From: a virus
Strand: one strand, 5' to 3'
DNA: 48,615 nt
IMG/VR virus record: IMGVR_UViG_3300043015_001453
Location: 1-48,615 of that record
The translations under genes and the position numbers were made by a program. Shown piece after piece: positions 9,919-18,151 of this stretch (position 1 is its first letter; each line of letters opens with the position of its first letter). Below the pieces are notes generated by a model. It searched no databases. It was not told the DNA's origin and worked only from the letters and a program-made list of their open reading frames with translations.

Positions 9919-10721
9919 GCGTTTTAATAGGTTTAGGTAAAGCAGGTTGTGAGATAGTAAGCAAATTTTCGGATTCTCATAAGAAAATTACCATAGATGC
10001 TGGTTCGGAACTCCCAGAGTTCGACTCACCAGAAGACTACGAGGAAAAACTTACCAATTATGCGCATCTTTTGGATTTTGAAGAGCCGGAATGTTATTTC
10101 TTCGTGTGTGGTGCCGGTAAAGTCTCCGCAGCGTCTCTAAGGCTCTTAGAATTACTACAATCCAAGAAAATTAACCTAGTTTACATCTATCCCGAAGAGA
10201 TAATGTTGTCGCCAACACAGAAAAAGTTAAATCGTGTTGCTTTTAACGTATTTCAGCAGTATGCAAGATCAGGTTTGTTCAATTCTTTGTATCTTATGTC
10301 AAATGAAGACATTGCCTCCATACTTCCGTACTATTCCATGGAAAATCTCTATGATTACTTGAATAATGCGATAGTCAATGTGTTTGAGAACGTTATATTC
10401 TATCTCAATGAGAAACCTGTTATGGGCGCTCACCATGAACCCAAAGAAATATCCCGCATTAGAACAGTTGAATTCGGCAATTTCAAAGAAAATAAAAAAA
10501 ATATGTATTTTCCACTTGACAACATCACTGAGACATGCTATATTAATATTGTAAGCGATGAGGATATGAAAAACAACAGAGAGATGTTGGATACTCTGAA
10601 AGACAAGATAAGAAAAGATACTGATAACAATATCAACTCTTCTTTCACAGTCTTTAGGACAGAGCACGAACATTCTTTCTATTATGCAATTCACTTCACT
10701 CATTATTTACAAGAAAAATAA
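9915..10721 (+). CDS. divergent FtsZ/tubulin-like protein (putative)
   Basis: This 268-aa protein starts with GTG in a GTGA overlap with the polymerase gene. Residues 3-13 (VLIGLGKAGCE) look like the glycine-rich first nucleotide-binding loop of FtsZ/tubulin. Residues 61-80 (YFFVCGAGKVSAASLRLLEL) occupy the place of the tubulin signature loop GGGTGTGAAP, followed by a strand. The canonical GGGTGSG is degenerate, so GTP binding is uncertain, and at 268 aa it is shorter than FtsZ (~320-400). If real, it could form a filament that positions phage DNA like PhuZ, or be a cofactor-binding relative. The motif is seen; the function is inference. Confidence 0.5.
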   Translation: MSVLIGLGKAGCEIVSKFSDSHKKITIDAGSELPEFDSPEDYEEKLTNYAHLLDFEEPECYFFVCGAGKVSAASLRLLELLQSKKINLVYIYPEEIMLSPTQKKLNRVAFNVFQQYARSGLFNSLYLMSNEDIASILPYYSMENLYDYLNNAIVNVFENVIFYLNEKPVMGAHHEPKEISRIRTVEFGNFKENKKNMYFPLDNITETCYINIVSDEDMKNNREMLDTLKDKIRKDTDNNINSSFTVFRTEHEHSFYYAIHFTHYLQEK

Positions 10722-10766
10722 AAAAAATATTTGACAAGTTCTGAGAACATGTTATATTATAAAGGT
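10721..10766 (+). promoter_or_regulatory. sigma70 promoter, first copy of 46-bp direct repeat
   Basis: TTGACA at 10731-10736 and TATATT at 10753-10758 are separated by 16 bases. The segment 10721-10766 is repeated base for base at 10934-10979. It drives the small lipoprotein gene at 10785. Confidence 0.75.
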
Positions 10767-10784
10767 AAGCAAAAAGGAGAACAA

Positions 10785-10925
10785 ATGATTACTTTAATGA
10801 TGTTACTCTTTGCCTGTGGCGAAGAAAAGTCTGATGATTCTGCTCAACCGGCTGAGGAACAGCAAGAGCAGGTAGAAGATACTGGAGAACAAACTCCGGA
10901 AGATACAGCAGCAGTTGCTGAATAA
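10785..10925 (+). CDS. small secreted lipoprotein
   Basis: This 46-aa protein starts at ATG 10785 behind AAGGAGAACAA. The N-terminus is MITLMMLLFACGEEK: a nine-residue hydrophobic signal with lipobox LFAC, so Cys10 would be lipidated. The rest is a disordered acidic linker rich in Glu, Gln and Asp. The signal lacks the usual positive n-region and is very short, like the other lipoproteins in this window (29237, 30184, 47615). It may act at the membrane in superinfection exclusion or cell-surface modification, but nothing in the sequence shows which. Strong promoters stand immediately before and after it. Confidence 0.65.
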   Translation: MITLMMLLFACGEEKSDDSAQPAEEQQEQVEDTGEQTPEDTAAVAE

Positions 10926-10933
10926 AAAAACTG

Positions 10934-10979
10934 AAAAAAATATTTGACAAGTTCTGAGAACATGTTATATTATAAAGGT
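10934..10979 (+). promoter_or_regulatory. sigma70 promoter, second copy of 46-bp direct repeat
   Basis: This is an exact copy of 10721-10766, with TTGACA at 10944 and TATATT at 10966. It reads toward the gene at 11171 and lies 93 bases upstream of a further promoter. Confidence 0.7.
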
Positions 10980-11036
10980 GAGAAAAAACAGTAAACAAAA
11001 TACTGACAAACTCTTGAAAAAAAATAAAAAAAATAC

Positions 11037-11065
11037 TTGACAAACATGATACAATATGTTATAAT
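11037..11065 (+). promoter_or_regulatory. extended -10 sigma70 promoter
   Basis: TTGACA at 11037-11042, a 17-base spacer and TATAAT at 11060-11065 preceded by TGT form an almost perfect consensus promoter. A ~100-nt leader follows before the gene at 11171. Confidence 0.8.
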
Positions 11066-11170
11066 ATTATATAAGCAATGAGAGATGGACTCAACAAACA
11101 TAAAGAGGTTATGACTTGGTCCGGGATAAAAAGTCACAAAAACTAGACATTTCAATTTATAGGAGGAAAC

Positions 11171-11419
11171 ATGTCAAATTCTAACGTAACAATCTTCAAC
11201 GGTACTTTCCAAAAGCAAAATGGTGATCGCCGTACAATGCGATTCATTCGCCGTCAAGATCTTCCAAGTTCATTGGTTAATGAAGGCACAATTCGTACTA
11301 TGGAACAAAAGACTGGCGCTGAAGTCGTCTATGATGTAGATGCTCGTGCATTCCGTCACTTCAACTGGAAAACTGTTGAAGGTGATGTAACACGAACTAA
11401 TACTACCTTTAGTTTCTAA
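11171..11419 (+). CDS. small conserved-looking protein, unknown
   Basis: This 82-aa basic protein starts at ATG 11171 behind TAGGAGGAAAC. Residues 15-35 (KQNGDRRTMRFIRRQDLP) are Arg-rich, and the C-terminal half looks strand-rich. It has its own cluster of strong promoters (10944, 11037) and a terminator, so it is likely expressed early and at high level. Placed just before the gp32-like gene, it could be a small host-takeover or nucleic-acid-binding protein, but I recognise no family. Confidence 0.6.
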   Translation: MSNSNVTIFNGTFQKQNGDRRTMRFIRRQDLPSSLVNEGTIRTMEQKTGAEVVYDVDARAFRHFNWKTVEGDVTRTNTTFSF

Positions 11420-11456
11420 GCACTCCTGTCTTAGATAAAGCAGCGGTTTTTGAGTT

Positions 11457-11487
11457 AGGGTTTTCCGTCTAAAAAAACCCTTTCGTT
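11457..11487 (+). terminator. terminator after 11171 gene
   Basis: AGGGTTTT at 11457-11464 pairs with AAAACCCT at 11474-11481, followed by TTCGTTT. A second small hairpin, TAATCTC-TTT-GAGATTA, lies at 11492-11508. Confidence 0.55.
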
Positions 11488-11559
11488 TGGATAATCTCTT
11501 TGAGATTAGCGGTTTTTCGGGTTGCTTTTCCGTTGTTGAAAAAAACTTCCCCTGTTTTC

Positions 11560-11588
11560 TTGACAGTATCAAGATAATATGTTATAAT
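11560..11588 (+). promoter_or_regulatory. extended -10 sigma70 promoter of the SSB gene
   Basis: TTGACA at 11560-11565, a 17-base spacer and TGT-TATAAT ending at 11588. It is followed by an ~80-nt leader before the gp32-like gene. Confidence 0.8.
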
Positions 11589-11668
11589 ATAAATGGGAGC
11601 AAGATTAAAACTCTGCTTACCTTAGTCTGTGAAGACAATAAACATCGCCAACTAATAGGAGAAACCAC

Positions 11669-12421
11669 ATGGCACTTAATATTGAACTAATGAAACAAAA
11701 GCTTGCAAGCTCACAAAACAAGAATGCAGGTAAATCAAATGATACTAAATGGCGACCGTCAGAAGGAGATCAAACAATTCGAATCCTTCCAACCAAAGAT
11801 GGAGACCCGTTCAAGGAATTCCACTTCCACTACAATGTAGGAAAGAATCCTGGTATCCTTTGTCCTAAAAAGAACTACGGCGAGCACTGCCCTATTTGTG
11901 AATTCGCCTCTACTCTCTGGCGAGATGGAGTCGATAATAATGATGATCAAACTAAAAATGCTGCAAAGAAGTTATTCGCTCGTAAGCGTTACTACTCTCC
12001 AATCCTTGTCCGAGGTCAAGAGACCTCTGGTGTAAAGATTTGGGCTTACGGTAAGACCGCATATGAGACACTTCTTGGATATGTATTAGATCCTGATTAT
12101 GGAGATATTACATCATCCGAAACCGGAACTGACATCGTTCTTTCGTATACAGTTCCTGGCACACCCGGATCTTTCCCAAAGACCCAACTTAAACCTCGTC
12201 GCCGACCCTCCGTTTTGTGCGACGATGCAATCGCTGACTGTGATGCTCTTCTTGATAGCGTGCCCGACATCGAAGCACAATTTACAAGACTGTCATCTGA
12301 AGATATACAAGCTCTGTTGGACGACTATCTATCTACGGATTCCTCCTCCGAAATGTCCTCCTCTGAAACTGCCAAATATGGTAGTGCCGTAGATAAAAAG
12401 ATTAGCGACTTTCTAAGTTAG
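11669..12421 (+). CDS. gp32-like single-stranded DNA-binding protein
   Basis: This 250-aa protein carries the gp32 zinc motif: His52, Cys65, Cys74 and Cys77 in GILCPKKNYGEHCPICEF, with His-Cys spacing equal to T4 gp32 (H-X12-C). A basic, aromatic-rich core follows. The end is Ser- and Asp-rich (about 208-240), as in the acidic C-terminal tail by which gp32 binds partners. It would coat ssDNA and organise replication and recombination with UvsX (13124) and the helicase (16784). It is somewhat shorter than T4 gp32 (301 aa). It has its own strong promoter and a terminator, fitting a highly expressed protein. Confidence 0.85.
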   Translation: MALNIELMKQKLASSQNKNAGKSNDTKWRPSEGDQTIRILPTKDGDPFKEFHFHYNVGKNPGILCPKKNYGEHCPICEFASTLWRDGVDNNDDQTKNAAKKLFARKRYYSPILVRGQETSGVKIWAYGKTAYETLLGYVLDPDYGDITSSETGTDIVLSYTVPGTPGSFPKTQLKPRRRPSVLCDDAIADCDALLDSVPDIEAQFTRLSSEDIQALLDDYLSTDSSSEMSSSETAKYGSAVDKKISDFLS

Positions 12422-12434
12422 TGATTGGGTCTTC

Positions 12435-12462
12435 GGGCGGACCTTAAACGCCCCCTTTTTTG
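12435..12462 (+). terminator. terminator after SSB gene
   Basis: GGGCG pairs with CGCCC around an ACCTTAAA-type loop and is followed by six T. A further hairpin (GGAGCAG/CTGCTCC, about 12488-12509) lies just before the tRNA. Confidence 0.6.
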
Positions 12463-12517
12463 ATGTGTTGCTTATCATCATAGCCTTGGAGCAGGGCTTA
12501 AACTGCTCCAACTTTAT

Positions 12518-12590
<73 letters not shown>

Positions 12591-12612
12591 TTTTACACAC
12601 TAAGGAGGAAAT

Positions 12613-13131
12613 ATGCCTGCACAAGACGATAAAAGAGAAAACCAACAAAAAAAATTTTTAGGACTAATGGAGTCTCACAAGAGAGATCAAAAATATGATT
12701 GTTTGTGGAACAATAAAGCTAAAATAGAACTAAAAACTAGACAAGTTAATAAGTCTTGTACTACCAAGAGAAGAGTCACCGAGACTACTTTAAAAGAGTG
12801 GGAAGATGTATTTTGGGTTATTTCAGAGTATAAAAAAGATAAACCAGATATCATTGATGGAAAAACTATTCTTCTTTTCCCAGAACACTTAGCAGAGTGG
12901 AGAAAAAAAACCTTAAATGGATTAAAAAAGGGAACAGAAAAACAACTTGGCTATAATGATATCGATCATCTAAAAGGTCCATCTGATATCATAGAAAAAG
13001 TAAGAAAGCAGGTCCACAAAAACGATCCTCATATTGGCTTAAAATTTATTAATATGGGAATTACTATAAAAGATTCCAAACACTTCAATGAAGTTATGGA
13101 AGAATATTACAAGGAGAAACCAAATGACTAA
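12613..13131 (+). CDS. unknown protein, possible PD-(D/E)XK nuclease
   Basis: This 172-aa basic protein starts at ATG 12613 behind AAGGAGG. Residues ~28-42 contain YDCLWNNKAKIELKTR, in which an Asp and a downstream ELK could form a PD-(D/E)XK active site. A strand with WVISEYKKD follows, as in some restriction-type nucleases. That reading rests on a short pattern and is weak. The gene overlaps uvsX by eight bases, so the two are co-translated, suggesting a DNA-related job. The alternative is a structural or regulatory protein without enzymatic activity. Confidence 0.55.
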   Translation: MPAQDDKRENQQKKFLGLMESHKRDQKYDCLWNNKAKIELKTRQVNKSCTTKRRVTETTLKEWEDVFWVISEYKKDKPDIIDGKTILLFPEHLAEWRKKTLNGLKKGTEKQLGYNDIDHLKGPSDIIEKVRKQVHKNDPHIGLKFINMGITIKDSKHFNEVMEEYYKEKPND

Positions 13132-14224
13132 AGCAGGTAAAATTGACCTAAAAGCGATGCAAAAACTTGTTAACAAAAAGACTGGCTTAAACGTTGCTCA
13201 CAACCTAAACGAAAACAATCCCACTATTGTGAAAGAGTGGATTCCGACAGGCTCTCGCTGGCTTGATTCTATTACATGTAGAGGAAGGCTTGGCGGTATC
13301 CCAGTAGGAAAGATAACTGAGATTGCTGGACTATCTGGTGCTGGTAAATCATTCATGGCTGCTCAAATTGCTGCTAACGCTCAGAAGAAAGGAAAGTTTC
13401 CTGTCTACTTTGATGCTGAATCTGCAATTGACCCTCACTTCTTGGAAAGCTGTGGAGTTGACACTGAGAACCTAATGTATGTTCAAGCAATTTCTGTTGA
13501 GAAAGTATTAGAAACAATTGAGACTCTCATTGATCAATATGAAGATACACAATTTATATTTATCTGGGACTCAATTGCTGCAACAAGTTCAGAAAAAGAA
13601 CTTGAATCAGACTTTAATCCTCAATCAACAATGTCCGTTAAACCAAGAATCTTTGGTAAGGCATTTCCCAAACTGACTATTCCTTTGGCTAATGGACAAC
13701 ACACCTTACTTCTGATCAATCAGTTGAAAACCAACATTAACGTTCAGAACCCAATGGCCGCTCTTATTGAGCCTTACATCGCACCCGGCGGTAAAGCTAT
13801 TGAATACTTCTGCTCTATGCGTATTTGGCTTACAAAGCGTAAATCAAAAGCAGCATACTTGCAAGATGAAACTGGTCTTCGCATTGGTTCAGAAGTAAAG
13901 TGTAAACTCCAGAAGTCTCGCTTCGGGACTGAAGGAAGAGAGTGCACATTCAAGATTCTATGGTCTGGTGGCGCTGCTATTCAAGATGAAGAGTCTTGGC
14001 TGTTAGCACTCAAATCCTCTGGAACCAAACGCTTGAAACTATCAGGCGCATGGTATACTCTTGTTGATAAAGATGGAAAAGAAATAAAATTCCAAGGAAA
14101 ACAATGGAAGGCAAAACTTCAAGATCCACATTTTAGACAAACGGTTCTAGATATTATGGATGAAGAGATTGTCAAGAAGTTTGATTCCGAAGGTAAAAAT
14201 TTTGGTGTGAGTGAAGACGAATAG
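13124..14224 (+). CDS. uvsX: UvsX/RecA-like recombinase
   Basis: This 366-aa protein has Walker A GLSGAGKS (residues 69-76), and FIFIWDSIAA around residue 155 serves as Walker B. LLLINQLK lies near residue 205. The N-terminal region and PTGSRWLDSITCRGRLGGIPVGKITEIAG match RecA/UvsX proteins. UvsX forms ATP-dependent filaments on ssDNA and promotes strand invasion for recombination-dependent replication. The start at 13124 is chosen because AAGGAG lies at 13111; it overlaps the previous gene by eight bases. A strong terminator follows at 14248. Confidence 0.9.
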   Translation: MTKAGKIDLKAMQKLVNKKTGLNVAHNLNENNPTIVKEWIPTGSRWLDSITCRGRLGGIPVGKITEIAGLSGAGKSFMAAQIAANAQKKGKFPVYFDAESAIDPHFLESCGVDTENLMYVQAISVEKVLETIETLIDQYEDTQFIFIWDSIAATSSEKELESDFNPQSTMSVKPRIFGKAFPKLTIPLANGQHTLLLINQLKTNINVQNPMAALIEPYIAPGGKAIEYFCSMRIWLTKRKSKAAYLQDETGLRIGSEVKCKLQKSRFGTEGRECTFKILWSGGAAIQDEESWLLALKSSGTKRLKLSGAWYTLVDKDGKEIKFQGKQWKAKLQDPHFRQTVLDIMDEEIVKKFDSEGKNFGVSEDE

Positions 14225-14247
14225 TTTTGTTTTCATGTTTTTCTCCT

Positions 14248-14283
14248 GGCGGTGGGTTGTGGTTGGCTCACCGCCTTTTTTTT
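14248..14283 (+). terminator. terminator after uvsX
   Basis: GGCGGTG and CACCGCC pair around a G/T-rich loop and are followed by a run of eight T. Confidence 0.85.
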
Positions 14284-14294
14284 ATTGTTTTTAC

Positions 14295-14323
14295 TTGACA
14301 AGTTGAGAGCAATATGATATAAT
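14295..14323 (+). promoter_or_regulatory. extended -10 sigma70 promoter
   Basis: TTGACA at 14295-14300, a 17-base spacer and TGA-TATAAT at 14318-14323. It drives the methyltransferase gene. Confidence 0.8.
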
Positions 14324-14350
14324 ATATATGTAAACAAAAACGGAGGGTTT

Positions 14351-15268
14351 ATGAAACAAGAATTATTTAGCAAAGATTGCATTGAATTACTAAAAGAGAT
14401 GGAAGACAACTCAATTGATATAGCGGTATTAGATCCACCATATTTCGAAATAGTAAAGAATGATTGGGATAACCAATGGAGTTCTGAGAAAGAGTATTTA
14501 GAATGGTGTAGAGAGTGGACTGTGGAAACAGCAAGAGTCCTAAAGCCAAACAAACCAATTTATGTTTGGGGCACAACAAAGACAGATACTTTTTTGAGAT
14601 ACAAATTAGATGTTCTAAACGGATGTAATGACCTAACATATCAGAATTGGATTATATGGTCTTATGATTGGGGAGGAAGAACTAAAAAGAAGTTTCCAAG
14701 AAAACATGAGGATTTACTTGTATATTCTAAAGGGAAAGCCATGGATTTCTATGCCGATCATGTTTTAGTTGAAAGAGCAGTCAAGAAAAACATGAACATT
14801 GATAGAAAGATAAAGCTTATCACAAAATATCAAGCAGATAAAAGTGTATCTAATTGGTCTGACAAAGATGTTCATAGTTGGAAAAAGTATAAATTTGATA
14901 CGAAAAGCGATTCTGAATTGCAAACTCTATTGCAGAAAGAGCAGAATAAATCTGTAAATTTCGCAAAAGGAAAGATACCTACAGATGTCTGGAATAAAAA
15001 CAACCATACCACTTCTAAGGAATATGCTGGTTGGCATCCAACTCAAAAACCAATTGAGCTACTTGAAAGAATTATAAAGGCACATACAAAAGAAGGTGAT
15101 GTTGTATTTGATTGTTTTTCTGGCTCTGGCTCTACTATGATCGCAGCAGCATTATGTGGTCGCTCTTTCATAGGATCAGAGATTGATAAGGACTATTTTG
15201 AGAAGTCACTAGAAAGATACGAAGAATTAGTCCCCAGTGAAAAACGAAATCTTGTTGCTAAGAAGTAG
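14351..15268 (+). CDS. DNA adenine/cytosine-N4 methyltransferase (beta-type)
   Basis: In this 305-aa protein the catalytic motif DPPY (residues 28-31) comes first. The SAM-binding region is C-terminal: HPTQKPIELLERIIKA, then DCFSGSGST (about 254-262) and GSEIDKDYFE. This order defines beta-class amino-methyltransferases, which methylate adenine N6 or cytosine N4. No linked nuclease is visible, so it is an orphan enzyme, likely protecting phage DNA or marking it. It begins a short operon with a 50-aa protein and a membrane protein. GGAGG precedes the ATG. Confidence 0.85.
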   Translation: MKQELFSKDCIELLKEMEDNSIDIAVLDPPYFEIVKNDWDNQWSSEKEYLEWCREWTVETARVLKPNKPIYVWGTTKTDTFLRYKLDVLNGCNDLTYQNWIIWSYDWGGRTKKKFPRKHEDLLVYSKGKAMDFYADHVLVERAVKKNMNIDRKIKLITKYQADKSVSNWSDKDVHSWKKYKFDTKSDSELQTLLQKEQNKSVNFAKGKIPTDVWNKNNHTTSKEYAGWHPTQKPIELLERIIKAHTKEGDVVFDCFSGSGSTMIAAALCGRSFIGSEIDKDYFEKSLERYEELVPSEKRNLVAKK

Positions 15269-15276
15269 GAGGAAAC

Positions 15277-15429
15277 ATGAATGATAAACTTTGGCTATTG
15301 ATTGATAGCGTTCACAAAAAATTATTGAGAGCGAGACTTTGGACAACTTCGCTTGATGATTACAAACAAGACATTGAAGATGCAATAAAAGCATTGGAAG
15401 AAGCAAAAAGAAAGATGGAGGAAAAATGA
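15277..15429 (+). CDS. small helical protein
   Basis: This 50-aa protein starts at ATG 15277 behind AGGAGGAAAC and ends in an ATGA overlap with the next gene. The sequence starts MNDKLWLLIDSVHKKLLRAR and ends in a charged, coiled-coil-like helix. No family is recognised. Good ribosome binding site and gene coupling argue that it is real. Confidence 0.55.
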   Translation: MNDKLWLLIDSVHKKLLRARLWTTSLDDYKQDIEDAIKALEEAKRKMEEK

Positions 15430-15764
15430 GAGCATTATTCGCAATTATATTATTCACAGCAGCCCAGATATTGGCATGGTTTCAATCAAACTCTGGTATT
15501 ATCGGAGAACCATTTAAATCAAACTATATTTGGATTGCTTTGATATTCGGACCTATTGTATCTCTATTGTTTGCTCACGCAACAATTATGCTTTATGAAT
15601 CTATGCCTTTGTGGTCTATTAGATTTGTAACGTTTGCAATAGGTTATTTAATATTCATACCATTGACTTGGTATTTCTTGGGAGAAGAGGTGTTTACCCT
15701 TAAGAACATTCTATCGTTCTTGTTGTGCTGTGCTTTGATCTCAATACAGTTTTTCATGAAATAG
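15426..15764 (+). CDS. small multi-pass membrane protein
   Basis: This 112-aa protein has four predicted hydrophobic segments (about 3-18, 35-57, 66-84 and 92-110). The last carries FTLKNILSFLLCCALISIQ after GEEV, a layout like one half of an EamA/small-multidrug-type transporter. It is translationally coupled to the 50-aa protein upstream and lies eight bases before the exonuclease gene. The function is unknown. It could change inner-membrane properties or act as an exporter; the transporter similarity is weak. Confidence 0.6.
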   Translation: MRALFAIILFTAAQILAWFQSNSGIIGEPFKSNYIWIALIFGPIVSLLFAHATIMLYESMPLWSIRFVTFAIGYLIFIPLTWYFLGEEVFTLKNILSFLLCCALISIQFFMK

Positions 15765-15772
15765 GAGGACAA

Positions 15773-16723
15773 ATGAAAAAAGTTATGATAATTGATGGTC
15801 TCAACATGTTTTTGAGATCTTATATCAACGTTCCGTCAATGGACAAGCACGGAGCACCAAACGGAGGAACATACGGCTTCATGAAGTCTCTCCAAAAGAT
15901 TTGCGGGATGTTCAGTCCAGATCAGGTTATTATCTGTTGGGATGGGCAAGGAGGTTCACAGAAGCGCAAGCAAATGAACAAGAACTACAAAGCAGGTAGA
16001 GCACCTGTTCGCTTCAACCGGAGACTCATTGATCTATCACCCGAAGAAGCAGACAAGAATAAATACAATCAACAATACCGTTTGATGGAGTATCTTAACG
16101 ATCTTCCCATCATCCAGACAATGATTGATTATATCGAAGCAGACGATTGTATTTCTTACATTTGTCAACATAAGATATATGAAGATTGGGAGAAGCTGAT
16201 AGTCTCCTCAGATAAGGATTTTTTCCAGCTTATTTCGGAAAAAACCAAGCTATATCGTCCGATACAAGACAAAGTGGTAGACTACCCTACCTTGATAGAA
16301 GAACACAAAATTCACCCCAAAAATTTCGCATTAGCGAGAAGTTTGGTTGGAGACAAATCGGACAATCTTCCGGGTGTTCCGAGAGTTGGTTTGAAGACAG
16401 TCGCAAGTAAATTCCAATTCCTAAAAGAGAACAAACAATATGAAGTTGAGGACATTATGGAGCATTGTGAATCTTTAGATAGAATGCTTAAAGTTCATGA
16501 GAATATTTTGGAACATTCTCACCTCGTTGAGAAGAACTTTGAGATAATGCAGCTATATAGCCCGCTCATTTCCAACCTTCATAAAAAACAAATAAATTTT
16601 TCTTTGGAAGAGTTTGAACCTGAAATGAACAAACTAGAGATTACGAAAAAGCTCGTGACAGACGGCATTAACGCGGGAAACTTCAATGTTTTGTTTAATG
16701 CCATGAAAAAAATAACTTTATAA
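15773..16723 (+). CDS. 5'-3' exonuclease / RNase H-like FEN nuclease
   Basis: This 316-aa protein starts MKKVMIIDGLNMFLRSY, with the first metal-binding Asp. EADDCISYI near residue 122 and VSSDKDFFQL near 145 give further acidic residues. GDKSDNLPGVPRVGLKTV near residue 195 is the helix-3-turn-helix of FEN/PIN nucleases. It should remove RNA primers and 5' flaps, replacing both T4 RNase H and the 5'-nuclease domain missing from the PolA-like protein. GGAGG precedes ATG 15773, which is preferred over an upstream GTG. Confidence 0.85.
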   Translation: MKKVMIIDGLNMFLRSYINVPSMDKHGAPNGGTYGFMKSLQKICGMFSPDQVIICWDGQGGSQKRKQMNKNYKAGRAPVRFNRRLIDLSPEEADKNKYNQQYRLMEYLNDLPIIQTMIDYIEADDCISYICQHKIYEDWEKLIVSSDKDFFQLISEKTKLYRPIQDKVVDYPTLIEEHKIHPKNFALARSLVGDKSDNLPGVPRVGLKTVASKFQFLKENKQYEVEDIMEHCESLDRMLKVHENILEHSHLVEKNFEIMQLYSPLISNLHKKQINFSLEEFEPEMNKLEITKKLVTDGINAGNFNVLFNAMKKITL

Positions 16724-16733
16724 AAATAAAAAC

Positions 16734-16762
16734 TTGACAGACTTTTTATTTTATGTTATAAT
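16734..16762 (+). promoter_or_regulatory. extended -10 sigma70 promoter
   Basis: TTGACA at 16734-16739, a 17-base spacer and TGT-TATAAT at 16757-16762. It drives the helicase-ribonucleotide reductase operon. Confidence 0.8.
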
Positions 16763-16783
16763 ATATATATCATTGGAGGACAT

Positions 16784-18142
16784 ATGAATAATCAAACGGA
16801 AACGTTTCAAAGGTTTGGCAAAGCCTTTCAAGAAAAATTCTGCCACATTATGCTATCGGACAGACCTTTCTGCGACCAAGTTGCAGAGGTTTTGAACGTG
16901 GAGTTTTTGGACTACGAATATCTTCGTGTATTCGCCCAGATTCTCTTTGAGCATAGAACAAAATATAAGGTACACCCTTCTTATGAGATCATGGAATCAA
17001 GAATCAGAACAGAATGCAACAAGTATACAAAAGCACTCAAAGAGCAGCTTTTGCAATTCTATGCATCCATTCTTGCTACTGATCGTATCGATAATTCACA
17101 GTATATCAAAGACAGTTCAATCGACTTCTGTCGTAAACAAGTTCTTAAGGGCGCTATGATGAAATCTGTAAAGCTTATCAAGTCATCGTCTTTTGATGAG
17201 ATTCAGTCTGTTATTGAGGAAGCCTTGAAGTTAGGAACCGATAATAATTTTGGTCATGACTTCATCAAAGACTTTGAGGAACGCTATACAATTACATCGC
17301 GAGATCCTGTTTCCACAGGCTTTGAACGTATTGATGAGATATGTAAAGGCGGCCTTGGTAAGTCTGAATTAGGTGTTGTTATTGCCCCAACTGGTGCTGG
17401 AAAGTCAATGGTTTTAGTCCATCTTGGCTCTGAGGCACTAAAGCAAGGAAAGACTGTAGTTCACTATACTTTGGAACTTCAAGATACGGTAGTTGGTAAT
17501 CGTTACGACTCTTGTATCTCCGGAGTTCCCTTGGCCGACCTTTTTCACAATAAGCAGCAGGTTCTTTACAAGATTAAAGATATACCTGGTCAACTTATTA
17601 TCAAAGAGTATCCAACCAAGTCTGCTTCAACTGAGACTATCAAGCAACATATAGAACGTCTTAAGAAACGTGGTATTGAGCCTGATATGATCATTGTTGA
17701 CTATGCTGATCTTCTGCGACCTGTTCGTTCATCTGCTGAAAAGCGCTTTGACCTTGAGAGCACTTATGAAGAACTGCGAGCAATCGCTCAAATCTATAAG
17801 TGCCCTGTTTGGACCGCTTCTCAGACAAACCGTTCCGGTCTCAATGCAGAAGTTATCACAATGGAAGCAATTTCAGAAGCATTCAATAAATGTTTCGTTG
17901 CAGACTTTATTTGTTCTTTGTCTCGTACAGTTCAAGACAAGCAAGCCAACAAAGGCCGCATGTTTATTGCGAAGAACAGAAATGGTCCCGATGGTCTTAT
18001 ATTCCCAGCATTTGTTGACTGGTCGAATGTAAATATAAAGGTTTTAAACCGAGAGAGTGGAGAATCTATTGCTGATGTAATCAAAGACTCAGATAGAAAT
18101 ACTCTTGACTTTCTCAAAGAAAAATATAAAAAACATAAATGA
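16784..18142 (+). CDS. replicative DNA helicase (DnaB/gp41-like)
   Basis: This 452-aa protein has an N-terminal helical domain (1-170). The RecA-like core follows, with Walker A APTGAGKS (about 201-208), a Walker B-type MIIVDYADLLRP (about 302-313) and WTASQTNRSG near residue 345. This is the DnaB/T4 gp41 family, a 5'-3' ring helicase of the replication fork. No primase domain is fused and no primase was recognised elsewhere in the window. The gene is followed after nine bases by the ribonucleotide reductase and shares its promoter. Confidence 0.9.
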   Translation: MNNQTETFQRFGKAFQEKFCHIMLSDRPFCDQVAEVLNVEFLDYEYLRVFAQILFEHRTKYKVHPSYEIMESRIRTECNKYTKALKEQLLQFYASILATDRIDNSQYIKDSSIDFCRKQVLKGAMMKSVKLIKSSSFDEIQSVIEEALKLGTDNNFGHDFIKDFEERYTITSRDPVSTGFERIDEICKGGLGKSELGVVIAPTGAGKSMVLVHLGSEALKQGKTVVHYTLELQDTVVGNRYDSCISGVPLADLFHNKQQVLYKIKDIPGQLIIKEYPTKSASTETIKQHIERLKKRGIEPDMIIVDYADLLRPVRSSAEKRFDLESTYEELRAIAQIYKCPVWTASQTNRSGLNAEVITMEAISEAFNKCFVADFICSLSRTVQDKQANKGRMFIAKNRNGPDGLIFPAFVDWSNVNIKVLNRESGESIADVIKDSDRNTLDFLKEKYKKHK

Positions 18143-18151
18143 GGATTTAAC

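Noticed and set aside
11001-11030. Possible promoter TACTGACAAACTCTTG
   Set aside because: A -35-like sequence but no acceptable -10 in the following A-rich run; probably a decayed copy of the nearby repeats.
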